From Micromonospora lutea (lineage in GTDB: Bacteria; Actinomycetota; Actinomycetes; Mycobacteriales; Micromonosporaceae), in the NCBI RefSeq assembly GCF_016863535.1, contig NZ_BOPB01000031.1:1-64000 (forward strand): 64,000 bases of DNA. The letters run 5' to 3'. Shown one piece after another: positions 8,321 to 16,568 of the stretch. Each line of letters begins with the position of its first letter. Position 1 is the first letter of the stretch. Made by a program: the position numbers and the translations under genes. Below the pieces are notes generated by a model. That model searched no databases and was not told the DNA's origin. It was given only the letters and a program-made list of their open reading frames with translations.

Positions 8321-8962
8321 TCAGTCGCGGGCTACGGCGTAGCCAAGCACCACGGCGGCGGACACGACAACGTGGCCTGGGGCGAGGTCCTGAGCGCTCG
8401 TCGCGGCGGCTTCGGCGTGACTGCGGTAGCGGGTGGCGTTCGGCTGTTCCGGGTCGATGTCCTCAATGTGCAGGACCGCACCGACGCGTACGCTGGCGGC
8501 CTCGGCGTACAGGTCGGCCTTCGCACGGGCTGCGGCCACTGCCTGGCGCCGAGCCTCGGCCCGTAGTTCACGCTTGCCGGTGACGTCGAAGTCGACGCCC
8601 TCGATCTCGTTGGCGCCCGCTGCGACGATGTCGATCAGCAGTGCTTCGACGTCGTCCAGTACGCCGGACTGGACCGCGAAGGCGGCCTGACACTGGTAGC
8701 CGACGAACTTGCGTGACCCGTCCACGTACTCGACGGCGGTCTTCAGGTCCAGCCGCGAAGCCTCGACGGCCGCATCGGCGATCCCGTGCTCGCGCAGCGC
8801 GCCGCGCACGGCCCGTACGGCTGCGCGGGCCGCCTCGAACGCGGCGGCCGGGGTCTGCTCAACGCGTATGATTTTGAACCTCACGCGCACGAGATCCGGT
8901 ACGGCCTTCACGCTCGCCGCGCCGAACGCGGTGATGCCCCAGGGGTGTTCCACCATCTGCAT
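8321..8962 (-). CDS. SIMPL domain (DUF541) protein
   Basis: A 213-residue SIMPL/DUF541 protein. Features include WGITAFGAASVKAVPDLVRV at the start, a central GVLDDVEALLIDIVAAGANEIEGVDF region and EARRQAVAAARAKADLYAEA toward the C terminus, the most conserved helix of the family. Members such as BP26/OMP28 are often periplasmic; this one lacks a signal peptide, so it is probably cytoplasmic. Two ATGs (8962 and 8956) are close together and I took the first. The molecular role is unknown. Confidence 0.85.
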   Translation of the reverse strand: MQMVEHPWGITAFGAASVKAVPDLVRVRFKIIRVEQTPAAAFEAARAAVRAVRGALREHGIADAAVEASRLDLKTAVEYVDGSRKFVGYQCQAAFAVQSGVLDDVEALLIDIVAAGANEIEGVDFDVTGKRELRAEARRQAVAAARAKADLYAEAASVRVGAVLHIEDIDPEQPNATRYRSHAEAAATSAQDLAPGHVVVSAAVVLGYAVARD

Positions 8963-9123
8963 GAACGCCGATCCAACCAGAGTGTCCACCGCCCCGTGGC
9001 CCCAGTACACCGTCCGAGTGTGGACAACGCCGCTCCGGCGCGGGCCTACGATCTCGTCCGCTCGTCACGACACCTCGGTCTGCGGCAGTGTGTACGGCTG
9101 ATCACGCATGGGTCTTGAGTCGC

Positions 9124-9804
9124 TCAGGGAAGCAGGGTGCGCCCCTCCCAGGTTCCGTGTTCGGACAACGGACGGAACCGCATGAACGCGGATTCGTGGT
9201 GGAAGTCCCGGCGATGCTGTTCGGCCATGGCGACGGTGTGTGTATGGGCCTGTGGAACGGCGCTGCGGCCGTGGACCATGTCGGTCATCTCGCGGACGCT
9301 GCGCCAGATCGTGAAGGTGGAGAACGTGTGGGGCGGGCGTACCGCTGCGGTGGCGAACGTGGTGCCGGGGTGGCCGGCGACCAGGCGTTCGACGGGCCGC
9401 CCCCACTTCAGGAACCGGGGTAGTTCGAGAACCTTGAGCCGGGCGAGGGTGACGGCCACGATCGGTTCCTCCGGATCCCACCGGCCCGCCCGCACCGGCA
9501 GGCCGGCGAGCGCGGCCACCTCGCCGTAACGCCGCAGGTACTGCAAACGCACATGCCATCCGCCGTTGAGCCGCCGCCCTAGATCGTCGTCTGCGAGGAA
9601 CCGTTCCAACGCCGATTCGTCGTCCCATTCGGCGAACATCGCAAGGCGTCGCAGCTGCATCCGCTCCACCGACAACGCCGGGGAGCCGAGTCGCATGAGC
9701 GCGAGGCATTCGGCGTGCCGCAGCCCAGCCGCCTGAGGCCGACGACGTAGTGCGCGCAAGGTCAAGGCCGGCGGAAGCAGTGCGAGATGGAACGAATGCA
9801 TCAT
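9124..9804 (-). CDS. CrtA-like (spheroidene monooxygenase-like) protein
   Basis: A 226-residue protein whose layout resembles the spheroidene monooxygenase/CrtA-like family: hydrophobic strand at the N terminus (FHLALLPPALTLRAL), LAMFAEWDDESALERFLAD in the middle, then VTLARLKVLELPRFLKWGRP and TFSTFTIWRSVREMTDMVHG, ending with FMRFRPLSEHGTWEGR. In phototrophs CrtA oxidises carotenoids; this distant actinobacterial form has no carotenoid genes nearby, so the name is only a family hint. Start ATG 9804 or 9801. Confidence 0.6.
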   Translation of the reverse strand: MMHSFHLALLPPALTLRALRRRPQAAGLRHAECLALMRLGSPALSVERMQLRRLAMFAEWDDESALERFLADDDLGRRLNGGWHVRLQYLRRYGEVAALAGLPVRAGRWDPEEPIVAVTLARLKVLELPRFLKWGRPVERLVAGHPGTTFATAAVRPPHTFSTFTIWRSVREMTDMVHGRSAVPQAHTHTVAMAEQHRRDFHHESAFMRFRPLSEHGTWEGRTLLP

Positions 9805-9909
9805 CGGCCCATGATCCCAGTCGTCCGCACCCGCGTCCCGCCGGAGGCGTACGCGCCTGGCGGCGGGTGACATCCCGTTCTTGCAGGAGTTGAACGCCTT
9901 CGCCGTCAC

Positions 9910-10433
9910 CTTCAGCGACCGCTTTCCAGCCGCTGAAACCTACTAACCAAGATCGGGGTCTGTGTTTCGGTACCCGCTCACTGACTCATGACGTGGACCA
10001 ATATCTGGCAGCATGATGTGTCGCGAGTGGTGCGAGCCTAGCTGGAGTTGGATGCGGCGCGGTTCATCCTCTGACGGGGCGTCGCGTGATAGCCGTTTTC
10101 GCGCGTTCTACCGGAGGGTGACATTCTGACCTGCGTGCCGGAGTGCCAGGTCTGCTAGATCAACCCTTACCTCTATGAACCGGGTAACTGAAGTCATTCG
10201 ACCAAAGTCCCTCGACTCCGACCATATGTGGTCGAGTGGTCCAGTGACGACGGGCGTCGGTGTGTGGAATTCCCCTACCGTCGGTAGGTGATGTTTATGC
10301 AGCTCACGGCCACTATTCTAGGAGTGGCCGATTCATCGCCGTCCGGTGGAACTCCGCCCTGCCAAGCGAGCTTGATCTTTGCGTAAGCCTTGGGTATATC
10401 ATCACCCGGCCATTTCCCGATGGAGGGAGTTCG
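9910..10433. other. AT-richer intergenic region upstream of the Sdp-like operon
   Basis: More than 500 bases with lower GC than the surroundings and no convincing gene. It contains an inverted repeat around 10211-10236 (CTCGAC...GTCGAG, with CGACCA/TGGTCG inside) and, on the minus strand at about 10200-10212, GGGACTTTGGTC, which resembles a DosR/DevR half-palindrome. These are candidate control sites for the downstream sdpC-like gene. Confidence 0.45.
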
Positions 10434-11066
10434 ATGTTCAAGCGACGAGGCGTACTTGTCACGCTTGCCGCGCTGCTCGCCGTAACGCTGACCGGCATCC
10501 AGGGTGTCGCCAGCGCACGCGAACAGGCGGGGCCGAGCAAGGTCGTGACCGAGGGTGTCGGCAGCACCGCGGACGGTGCCGCACTGTTGCGCGGCGTGTT
10601 CTTCGTGCAGGGCAAGATCGGCAGCAGGCTTGCCAGCTTGCCGTATTTCCACCTGTCGAACGAAGACTTCGAGCGCAACCGCAGCCCCGAAGCAATCGCG
10701 GTCGTCGATGATGTTATCGCCGCGATCGAAGATGTGAAGCCAGGATTGCTCGGTAACTTTTCCACCCAGATGCGCAGCGGTGATCCGTTCAAGGTGGAAA
10801 AGGCGCTCCGTGGTGCCGGAGAGGCACTGAGGCAGGTGGCCGAGTTGCGGCCGGCTCTGCAGTCAGAAGCTGCAGGCGTGATCGTCCACACGGAAATCGC
10901 CGTCGTCAACGCTGGCGCGGTGGCTGTCGCCGCAGCGGTCGTTGTCGCGGTAGCCGCTGTCATTGTTGTCCTTGCCGTGGTCAGAGAAACGCCCCGGATG
11001 CCGAACGACCAACTCGCGGCGGAACGGGCCGTCGCAGAACTGACTCAGGTTCTTCGTACGATTTGA
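10434..11066 (+). CDS. sdpC: SdpC-family antimicrobial peptide precursor
   Basis: A 210-residue preprotein. Residues 1-28 form a Sec signal peptide (MFKRRGVLVTLAALLAVTLT). The motif DGAALLRGVFFVQGKIG (about 48-63) and the helical pro-region match the sporulation-delaying-protein C family. Residues 155-183 are an uninterrupted Ala/Val hydrophobic helix (AVAVAAAVVVAVAAVIVVL), the expected toxin segment, followed by a charged tail. In Bacillus, SdpC is cleaved to a 42-residue pore-forming toxin with a disulfide; this protein has no Cys at all, so any mature toxin cannot be disulfide-linked. ATG 10434 follows GGAGGGAG. First gene of an sdpC-sdpA-sdpB operon. Confidence 0.85.
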   Translation: MFKRRGVLVTLAALLAVTLTGIQGVASAREQAGPSKVVTEGVGSTADGAALLRGVFFVQGKIGSRLASLPYFHLSNEDFERNRSPEAIAVVDDVIAAIEDVKPGLLGNFSTQMRSGDPFKVEKALRGAGEALRQVAELRPALQSEAAGVIVHTEIAVVNAGAVAVAAAVVVAVAAVIVVLAVVRETPRMPNDQLAAERAVAELTQVLRTI

Positions 11067-11073
11067 TTGGGCG

Positions 11074-11102
11074 CGCCGGGTGGCCCTTGCGGTCACCCGG
11101 CG
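11074..11102 (+). terminator. Hairpin between sdpC-like and sdpA-like genes (attenuator?)
   Basis: CGCCGGGTG (11074-11082) pairs perfectly with CACCCGGCG (11094-11102) across an 11-nt loop, eight bases after the sdpC-like stop. Within one operon it could reduce transcription of the processing genes relative to the toxin or stabilise the toxin mRNA. Confidence 0.55.
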
Positions 11103-11125
11103 TCTTACTGAAAAGGACCTCGTCC

Positions 11126-11686
11126 ATGACTTCCGACGGCACGAACCGGGTCCGCGTGTCGCCACGTCTGGTCGGTTCGATCACCCTGATCCTGGTGCTG
11201 CTCGCGGCGTACGACCTGCAGGCATTCCTTCCCGCGAACGTCGTTCGACTGCCCTACCAGGACGCGGTGTCGGGGCATCTCAGACCAGTACTTCCCCAGG
11301 GGTGGGCGTTCTTCACGAAATCGGCCCGCTCGGAGGATGTCGAGATCTACGCGCTGACTGGCGGCTCGTTGCGGAACGTGAGTGCCGGCGCGCTCGCTGA
11401 GCCCCGCAATGCCTTCGGGCTGAATCGGAAAGCCAGAGCCCAGGGTCCGGAGATGGCAACTCTGGTGCAACAGTTACGTTCCGAAGCCTGGCAGCCCTGT
11501 ACGGACGACGTGCTCTCCTGCGCACGTGAGTCGTCGACGACCAGGATGCGAAACGCGATCGACGCTCCGACGATCTGCGGCGACATCGTCTTCGTCCGTA
11601 CGGAGCCGGTGCCCTGGGCCTACCGCGACCTGGTGCCGGACGAGAAGCGAGCGACGTTCGCGGCGCGCGCGGAGGTCTCGTGCTAA
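11126..11686 (+). CDS. sdpA: SdpA-family protein (toxin maturation)
   Basis: A 186-residue protein with one N-terminal membrane segment (about residues 12-32, LVGSITLILVLLAAYDLQAF). The family hallmarks follow: VLPQGWAFFTKSARSEDVEIY at about 55-75 and NAFGLNRKARAQGPEMATLV at about 96-115. C-terminal Cys residues (QPCTDDVLSC, TICGD) could form disulfides outside the membrane. In Bacillus, SdpA acts with SdpB to mature the SdpC pro-toxin. ATG 11126 follows AAAAGGAC. The stop overlaps the GTG of the sdpB-like gene, so the two are translationally coupled. Confidence 0.87.
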   Translation: MTSDGTNRVRVSPRLVGSITLILVLLAAYDLQAFLPANVVRLPYQDAVSGHLRPVLPQGWAFFTKSARSEDVEIYALTGGSLRNVSAGALAEPRNAFGLNRKARAQGPEMATLVQQLRSEAWQPCTDDVLSCARESSTTRMRNAIDAPTICGDIVFVRTEPVPWAYRDLVPDEKRATFAARAEVSC

Positions 11687-12708
11687 CCGCGGGCTGGCCT
11701 GTGCCGTGGGGGCCCTGGCTGGGCGTCGCCCGCTCGCTGCTCGCGCTCGGTACGGCCGGAACACTCGCCTTCACCAGTGCGGGAGCGCTCTTCATCCCGG
11801 TACCGGACCGACCCGAGAGCCCCTACTGCGACGCGGCCTCCGGGCTCGGCGTCTTCTGCCTCGTCGACAAGCCGTACCTGGATCTCGTCCGTTGGGCCTG
11901 CGTGGCCGTGCTGCTGCTGGTGGCGAGCGGATGGCAACCTCGATGGACCGCGATTCCCCACTGGTGGATTTCCTTCAGCGTTGCCAGCAGCATCTCGGTG
12001 CCCGACGGCGGCGACCATGTCACCCAGGTGCTGGTCCTGCTGCTCGTTCCCGTCTGCCTGACCGATCCGCGTCGATGGCACTGGTCACCGACGCCGGCTC
12101 CCGACATAGCCGCTGCGGCGACGCGCGTCGCGGTCGCGGTCTGCCTACTGGTCGCCATCCGCATCCAGGTCGCCGGCATCTATTTCCAGTCGTCTGTTGC
12201 CAAGCTCAGTCACGCCGAGTGGGCCGACGGCACGGCGCTCTACTACTGGCTCAACCACCGCACGTTCGGCGCACCCGGATGGCTCCAGCCGGTGACCGAC
12301 TGGATGACCGATGTCCCGCTTCTGCTGGCCGGGCTGACCTGGTCACCGTTGGTGATCGAGTTCGCGCTGGCGATCGCCGTGTTGTTGCCGGCCCGGGTAC
12401 GGCTACGCCTCCTGCCGGCCGGCATCGTGCTGCACCTCGGCATCGCGGTGACGATGGGACTGTGGAGCTTCGCGCTGGCCATGTTCGCCGCGGTCGTGCT
12501 CCTGACGATTCCGTTCGGAGCAGCCTGGTCCGCGCCAGCCGACGAGTTCCGCGCCGTCGCCGACCGGCTACGGCCCAGGCGCCAGGAGCCGCAACCCACC
12601 CAGCAGTCGAAGCCCGTCCCGGAGCCGTCCGTCCCGGAGTCGACGCCTGCTGCGGAGCCGGGACTCGTTCCGGAACCGCAACCCGCTCTCAAGTCGCAAA
12701 CAGCGTGA
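11680..12708 (+). CDS. sdpB: SdpB-family polytopic membrane protein (toxin maturation)
   Basis: A 342-residue membrane protein with about seven hydrophobic segments. It begins VTAGWPVPWGPWLGVARSLL, the SdpB/HTTM-type N terminus, and has a Cys pair near SPYCDAASGLGVFCLV. SdpB/HTTM proteins are relatives of vitamin K-dependent carboxylase membrane domains; in Bacillus SdpB is needed to make active SDP toxin. The last 50 residues form a Pro/Glu/Ser-rich tail (VPEPSVPESTPAAEPGLVPE) not expected in Bacillus SdpB. GTG 11680 overlaps the sdpA-like stop and is preceded by GGAGG at 11671. No SdpI-type immunity gene follows. Confidence 0.87.
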   Translation: MLTAGWPVPWGPWLGVARSLLALGTAGTLAFTSAGALFIPVPDRPESPYCDAASGLGVFCLVDKPYLDLVRWACVAVLLLVASGWQPRWTAIPHWWISFSVASSISVPDGGDHVTQVLVLLLVPVCLTDPRRWHWSPTPAPDIAAAATRVAVAVCLLVAIRIQVAGIYFQSSVAKLSHAEWADGTALYYWLNHRTFGAPGWLQPVTDWMTDVPLLLAGLTWSPLVIEFALAIAVLLPARVRLRLLPAGIVLHLGIAVTMGLWSFALAMFAAVVLLTIPFGAAWSAPADEFRAVADRLRPRRQEPQPTQQSKPVPEPSVPESTPAAEPGLVPEPQPALKSQTA

Positions 12709-13063
12709 GCAGCCCGCACGCTGACCGGTACTTCCCATGCCACGACCTCGATTTGCCGATTGATGTCGACAAATGTGATTGTTCCGCCCAGATCTCGTTC
12801 GACCCCTAGGCGCGACTTTCCGAGAAATGTACAGTGAGCGCACCGCCGGGCAGGCCGACGACCCGGGCTGGCGGCGCGCATACCCGGGGCACGTCGGGTG
12901 ACGGCCCGCCGCGCACCGGGGCCAACTTTCCGATGACTGCGCGGCAGAGACGGGCTGTGCCCTCGACCGGGCGATCTGTCCTCGTGTGCGGATCCCAGGC
13001 GTCGCCAGGGGCGGCGCGCTCCGGCCCTCTTCGGCGTGCAGCGGTGAGGCGAGCGGAGGAAAA
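12709..13063. other. Intergenic region upstream of sugar ABC importer
   Basis: 355 bases. AT-richer sequence at 12750-12835 includes ATTTG/CAAAT inverted arms (about 12754-12777) and ACTTTCCGAGAAATGT near 12823, which could be a LacI-type or similar operator for the sugar importer. No LacI/ROK regulator gene is adjacent and no ORF here is convincing. Confidence 0.35.
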
Positions 13064-14500
13064 ATGGCCATGGAGGACAATCCGTTGCGGTCCCGGCGCG
13101 GCTTTCTGGGAATGGGGGTGGGGCTGCTCGGCGCGGCCGGTCTGGCCGCGTGCGGCGGCAGTTCGCCGTCGACTCCGGGGGTGCAGGCCGAGGTCCCGAA
13201 GGAGCTGATCGACGCAGCGGCATCGTTGAAGGGCTCGTCGATGGGGATGCTGTCGCAGAAGCTGTACTCGGAGGCGGCGAACGCGGCGCTCGACAGCTCG
13301 ATCAAGAATTTCGCCGACACCACCGGTACGAAGATCGGGAACAGTCTGGTCCAGGCCGACGCCGGTGACGTGGTTGCGAAGATCGACGCTGAGGTCAAGG
13401 GCGGCGTGGCGCGTGACCTTGCGTTCATGACCGACTCGCGATTCATCGCGCAGTTCCACGCACTGGGCGATCTGGAGGACGTGACGGACGTCGTCCAGGC
13501 GCTGACGGCCAAGTACGGAGAGCCCACCGCGGAGTCGAAGAACTTCTGTGTCTTCGACGGCAAGTGGTTCGCCATTCCCTACCACTTCATCGGGATCGGG
13601 TCGTTCCTGCGCAAGGACTGGATGCAGGACGCAGGCATCTCCCCGAAGGACATCTACACCTGGGAGGAGCTTCGCGACCTGTGCCTGGCGATCTCTGATC
13701 CGTCCAAACGGCGGTTTGGCTGGGGCATGACCGTGAACCGGTCTGGTGACGCCAACGGCCTGATCGAAGCAGTGATCAACTCCTACGGCGGGGCGATCGC
13801 CTCCAACGACGGCAGGAAGGTCACTTTCGACTCGCCCGAGACGGTACAGGCGGTGACCTTCCTCGGCGACATCTACACCAACCCCAGGTACACGCCGATG
13901 CTGCCGCCGGGGTTGGCAGCCTGGACCGACTCCAGCAACAACGAGAACTGGCTCGCCGGAATCCTCGGCTACACCCGCAACCAGTTCAGCGTCTACGCGG
14001 ACTCCAAGACCAAGAAGAACCCGGTCTACGACAACACCCACGTCTTCGCCGACTGCATCGGGCCGGCCACCGACAATCCCTTGCTGCTCGGTCAGTCCCA
14101 GGCCTTCGTGATCTTCAGGGGCGCCAAGAACGCTCCACTCGCCAAGCTCCTGGCGCAGTACCTGGTCAGTGCGCCCGCGCTCCTCGGGGTGGCCAAGGAG
14201 GCTCCCGGCCTGGCGCTGCCCGCCTGGGAGAAGGTGTGGGACGCCGACCCGTTCTTCACCAGTGGCGACCCGGCGTTCCCCATCATGCGCAGGATCACCG
14301 AGCAGTCGCTGCCGCTGGTCACGAAGAACGGCCTGAACTTCCCGCAGCAGGCCAGCGCGGGCCAGCAAGCGGCCGTCGGAGCATACGTCCTGACCGACAT
14401 GATGCAGCAGGTCATCCAGGGAACGGCGCCCGCGCAGGCCGTGCAGGCAGCCCACACGAAGATGGTGCAGATCTTCACCCAGCAGGGGCTGCCGCAGTGA
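13064..14500 (+). CDS. Sugar ABC transporter substrate-binding lipoprotein
   Basis: A 478-residue extracellular solute-binding protein of the family-1 (carbohydrate) type. The N terminus has a twin-arginine-like motif and a lipobox: RSRRGFLGMG, then AGLAACGG, so it is probably Tat-exported and lipid-anchored at the Cys. The body has typical features such as WEELRDLCLAISDPSKRRFG and the Trp/Asn-rich EnsNNENWLAGILGYTRNQF region. The C terminus ends near AHTKMVQIFTQQGLPQ. Two ATGs (13064, 13070) share the CGGAGGA site. The stop overlaps the GTG of the fused permease. The sugar cannot be predicted. Confidence 0.88.
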   Translation: MAMEDNPLRSRRGFLGMGVGLLGAAGLAACGGSSPSTPGVQAEVPKELIDAAASLKGSSMGMLSQKLYSEAANAALDSSIKNFADTTGTKIGNSLVQADAGDVVAKIDAEVKGGVARDLAFMTDSRFIAQFHALGDLEDVTDVVQALTAKYGEPTAESKNFCVFDGKWFAIPYHFIGIGSFLRKDWMQDAGISPKDIYTWEELRDLCLAISDPSKRRFGWGMTVNRSGDANGLIEAVINSYGGAIASNDGRKVTFDSPETVQAVTFLGDIYTNPRYTPMLPPGLAAWTDSSNNENWLAGILGYTRNQFSVYADSKTKKNPVYDNTHVFADCIGPATDNPLLLGQSQAFVIFRGAKNAPLAKLLAQYLVSAPALLGVAKEAPGLALPAWEKVWDADPFFTSGDPAFPIMRRITEQSLPLVTKNGLNFPQQASAGQQAAVGAYVLTDMMQQVIQGTAPAQAVQAAHTKMVQIFTQQGLPQ

Positions 14501-16509
14501 GGTCGGTCCGTCCAGCACCGGCCCCGGCGACGGGAGGAACGTCGCCGGGGCACGGCCGCAGCGTGACCCAGCGGCGGCTGGGTCGCGACTGGCGGCTGGC
14601 GGCCCTGTTTCTGGCGCCCACCGCCCTGCTGGTCGGCGGGCTCGTGCTCGTGCCGATCGCCTGGTCCGTCGTCACCAGCACCACGGAACGACACGGGCAG
14701 GAAAGCGTCTTCGTCGGCCTGGCCAACTACATCGCCCTGGTCGACGACGACCAGTTTCACGCCGGCGTGCTGAACTCGTTCGTCTTCACCGCGTACGCCG
14801 AGGTGTTCAAGGTGGTGTTGGGGCTGTCCGCGGCCCTGCTGCTGCACCATCTGCGCCGTGGACGGGCCCTGTTGGCTGGTCTGCTCCTGTTGCCGTGGGT
14901 GGTGCCGACGGTGGTCACGGCGTTCAGTTGGCGCTCGCTGCTCGACCCGATCTTCGGCAGCGTCAACATGCTGCTCACCGAGTCGGGGATCGGGCCGCTG
15001 CTGGCAACACTGCACCTGGTCGACAGCTGGCCGGCGGGCTGGCTGTCCGAGGCGTCGCTGGCCATGCCGTCGGTGATCATGGTCAACGTGTGGAAGGGGG
15101 TGCCGTTCTTCACCGTCGCCTTCCTTGCCGGGCTGAAGGCCATCCCGGCAGAGCTGTACGAGGCGGCGACCGTCGACGGCGCTTCGCCGTGGCGGCAGTT
15201 CGTCCACGTGACGCTGCCTGGACTGCGCCACGTCATCACCGTCACGGTGACGCTGTCGTCGATCTGGACGTTCAACAACTTCGACCTCATCTGGCTGCTG
15301 ACCCAGGGCGGCCCGGGCAACGCGACCGCACCGTACGTGCTGGTCGCCTACTCGAAGGCGATCCTGCAACTCCAGTACGGCGCGGGAGCCGCGGTCACCC
15401 TCGTGATGTTGCCGGTCGTCGGCGTGTTCATCTTCTTCCTGGTTCGGTTGTTGCGCCGGGACGGTGGCGCCGAGCTGACCCGGCGCGCCCGCAAGGCCGG
15501 CACGCCGGGGACGGCGCGAAAGGCGCTGCCGTGGGTCGTCAGCGCGGTGATCGCCGGTCTGCTGCTCTGGACGTCGCCCCACATCTTCTGGAAGGCGGCG
15601 GTGGTCCTCGGGGTGATCCTGCTGGTCGCGGCGGCGGCCGGTCGGGTGGTCTCGGCCTTCCAGAATCGGGGACATCGCCGGATGTCGTCCCTGATGTCGA
15701 AACTGGCGTCCGGACTCGCACTGGCCGTGCTGCTCTTCTTCGTCCTGGCCCCGCTGTACTGGATCGCCGTCACGGCCTTCAAGTCCGACGGCCAGATCGT
15801 CATGCGCGTGAACGATCTGTGGCCCACGCCGTGGACCGTGCAGCAGTTCACCGACCTCTTCGCCACCAAGCCCTTCGGCCGCTGGTACCTCAACACCGTG
15901 CTGGTGTCCGCGGCGTCCACCGTGGTGGCACTGGTCTGCGCGGCCCTGGCGGGCTACGCGCTGGCCCGGCTGCGGTTCCGCGGGGCTCAGGGATTCACCG
16001 TCACGGTGCTGATCACCTACGTGATGCCGGGCGCCCTGCTGTTCATCCCGCTGTACCAACTGCTCATCGAGACGCGGCTCACGGACTCGTTGTGGTCGCT
16101 GGTCGTGACGTACCCGACCTTCACGCTTCCGTTCGCCACCTGGCTGCTGGCCGGGTACTTCGCCTCGATTCCCGTCGACCTGGAGGAGGCCGCGTTGGTC
16201 GACGGCTGCACCCGGCTGCAGGCGTTCGGCCGGGTGATGCTGCCCCTGGCCAAGCCAGGTCTGCTGGCGGTCGCGCTGTTCACCCTGACCAATGCCTGGA
16301 ACGAGTTCCTCTTCGCCTTCGTGTTCATCACCAAGGACGAGTACAAGACGCTTCCCGTGGGGATGCAGTCGATGATCGCCGGGGACGTCGTACCGCAGGG
16401 GCAACTCGCGGCGGCGTCGCTGCTCGTCAGCATCCCCGTGGTGATCATGTACGCCTTCGGACAGCGCTTCCTGACCGAGGGACTCACCGCGGGCGCGGTG
16501 AAGGGCTGA
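14497..16509 (+). CDS. Fused double ABC sugar permease (MalF-like plus MalG-like in one chain)
   Basis: A 670-residue protein holding two complete permease domains. Residues about 25-320 are MalF/UgpA-like, with the EAA loop ELYEAATVDGASPWRQFVHV. A linker (about 320-400) carries two extra hydrophobic stretches (LPWVVSAVIAGLLLW, AAVVLGVILLVAAAAG). Residues about 405-670 are MalG/UgpE-like, with EAA loop DLEEAALVDGCTRLQAFGRV and the end TEGLTAGAVKG. These subunits are normally separate genes. GTG 14497 overlaps the binding-protein stop (GTGA), giving translational coupling. No ATPase gene is present, so an MsiK-like shared ATPase is presumably used. Confidence 0.9.
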   Translation: MRSVRPAPAPATGGTSPGHGRSVTQRRLGRDWRLAALFLAPTALLVGGLVLVPIAWSVVTSTTERHGQESVFVGLANYIALVDDDQFHAGVLNSFVFTAYAEVFKVVLGLSAALLLHHLRRGRALLAGLLLLPWVVPTVVTAFSWRSLLDPIFGSVNMLLTESGIGPLLATLHLVDSWPAGWLSEASLAMPSVIMVNVWKGVPFFTVAFLAGLKAIPAELYEAATVDGASPWRQFVHVTLPGLRHVITVTVTLSSIWTFNNFDLIWLLTQGGPGNATAPYVLVAYSKAILQLQYGAGAAVTLVMLPVVGVFIFFLVRLLRRDGGAELTRRARKAGTPGTARKALPWVVSAVIAGLLLWTSPHIFWKAAVVLGVILLVAAAAGRVVSAFQNRGHRRMSSLMSKLASGLALAVLLFFVLAPLYWIAVTAFKSDGQIVMRVNDLWPTPWTVQQFTDLFATKPFGRWYLNTVLVSAASTVVALVCAALAGYALARLRFRGAQGFTVTVLITYVMPGALLFIPLYQLLIETRLTDSLWSLVVTYPTFTLPFATWLLAGYFASIPVDLEEAALVDGCTRLQAFGRVMLPLAKPGLLAVALFTLTNAWNEFLFAFVFITKDEYKTLPVGMQSMIAGDVVPQGQLAAASLLVSIPVVIMYAFGQRFLTEGLTAGAVKG

Positions 16510-16568
16510 GCTGGTCCTCCAACATCCGTCCGGGTGGTGTGAGATCGCCGGTGGGAAGGGCCAGGTGA

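Noticed and set aside
12806..14518. A 570-codon minus-strand frame opposite the sugar-binding lipoprotein
   Set aside because: No ribosome site or motif; a shadow of the plus-strand gene.
14092..16404. A 770-codon minus-strand open frame opposite the fused permease
   Set aside because: Its product is Gln/Arg/Gly/His-rich with no motif, and it is antisense to a well-supported membrane protein. Long antisense frames are expected in GC-rich codon-biased genes.
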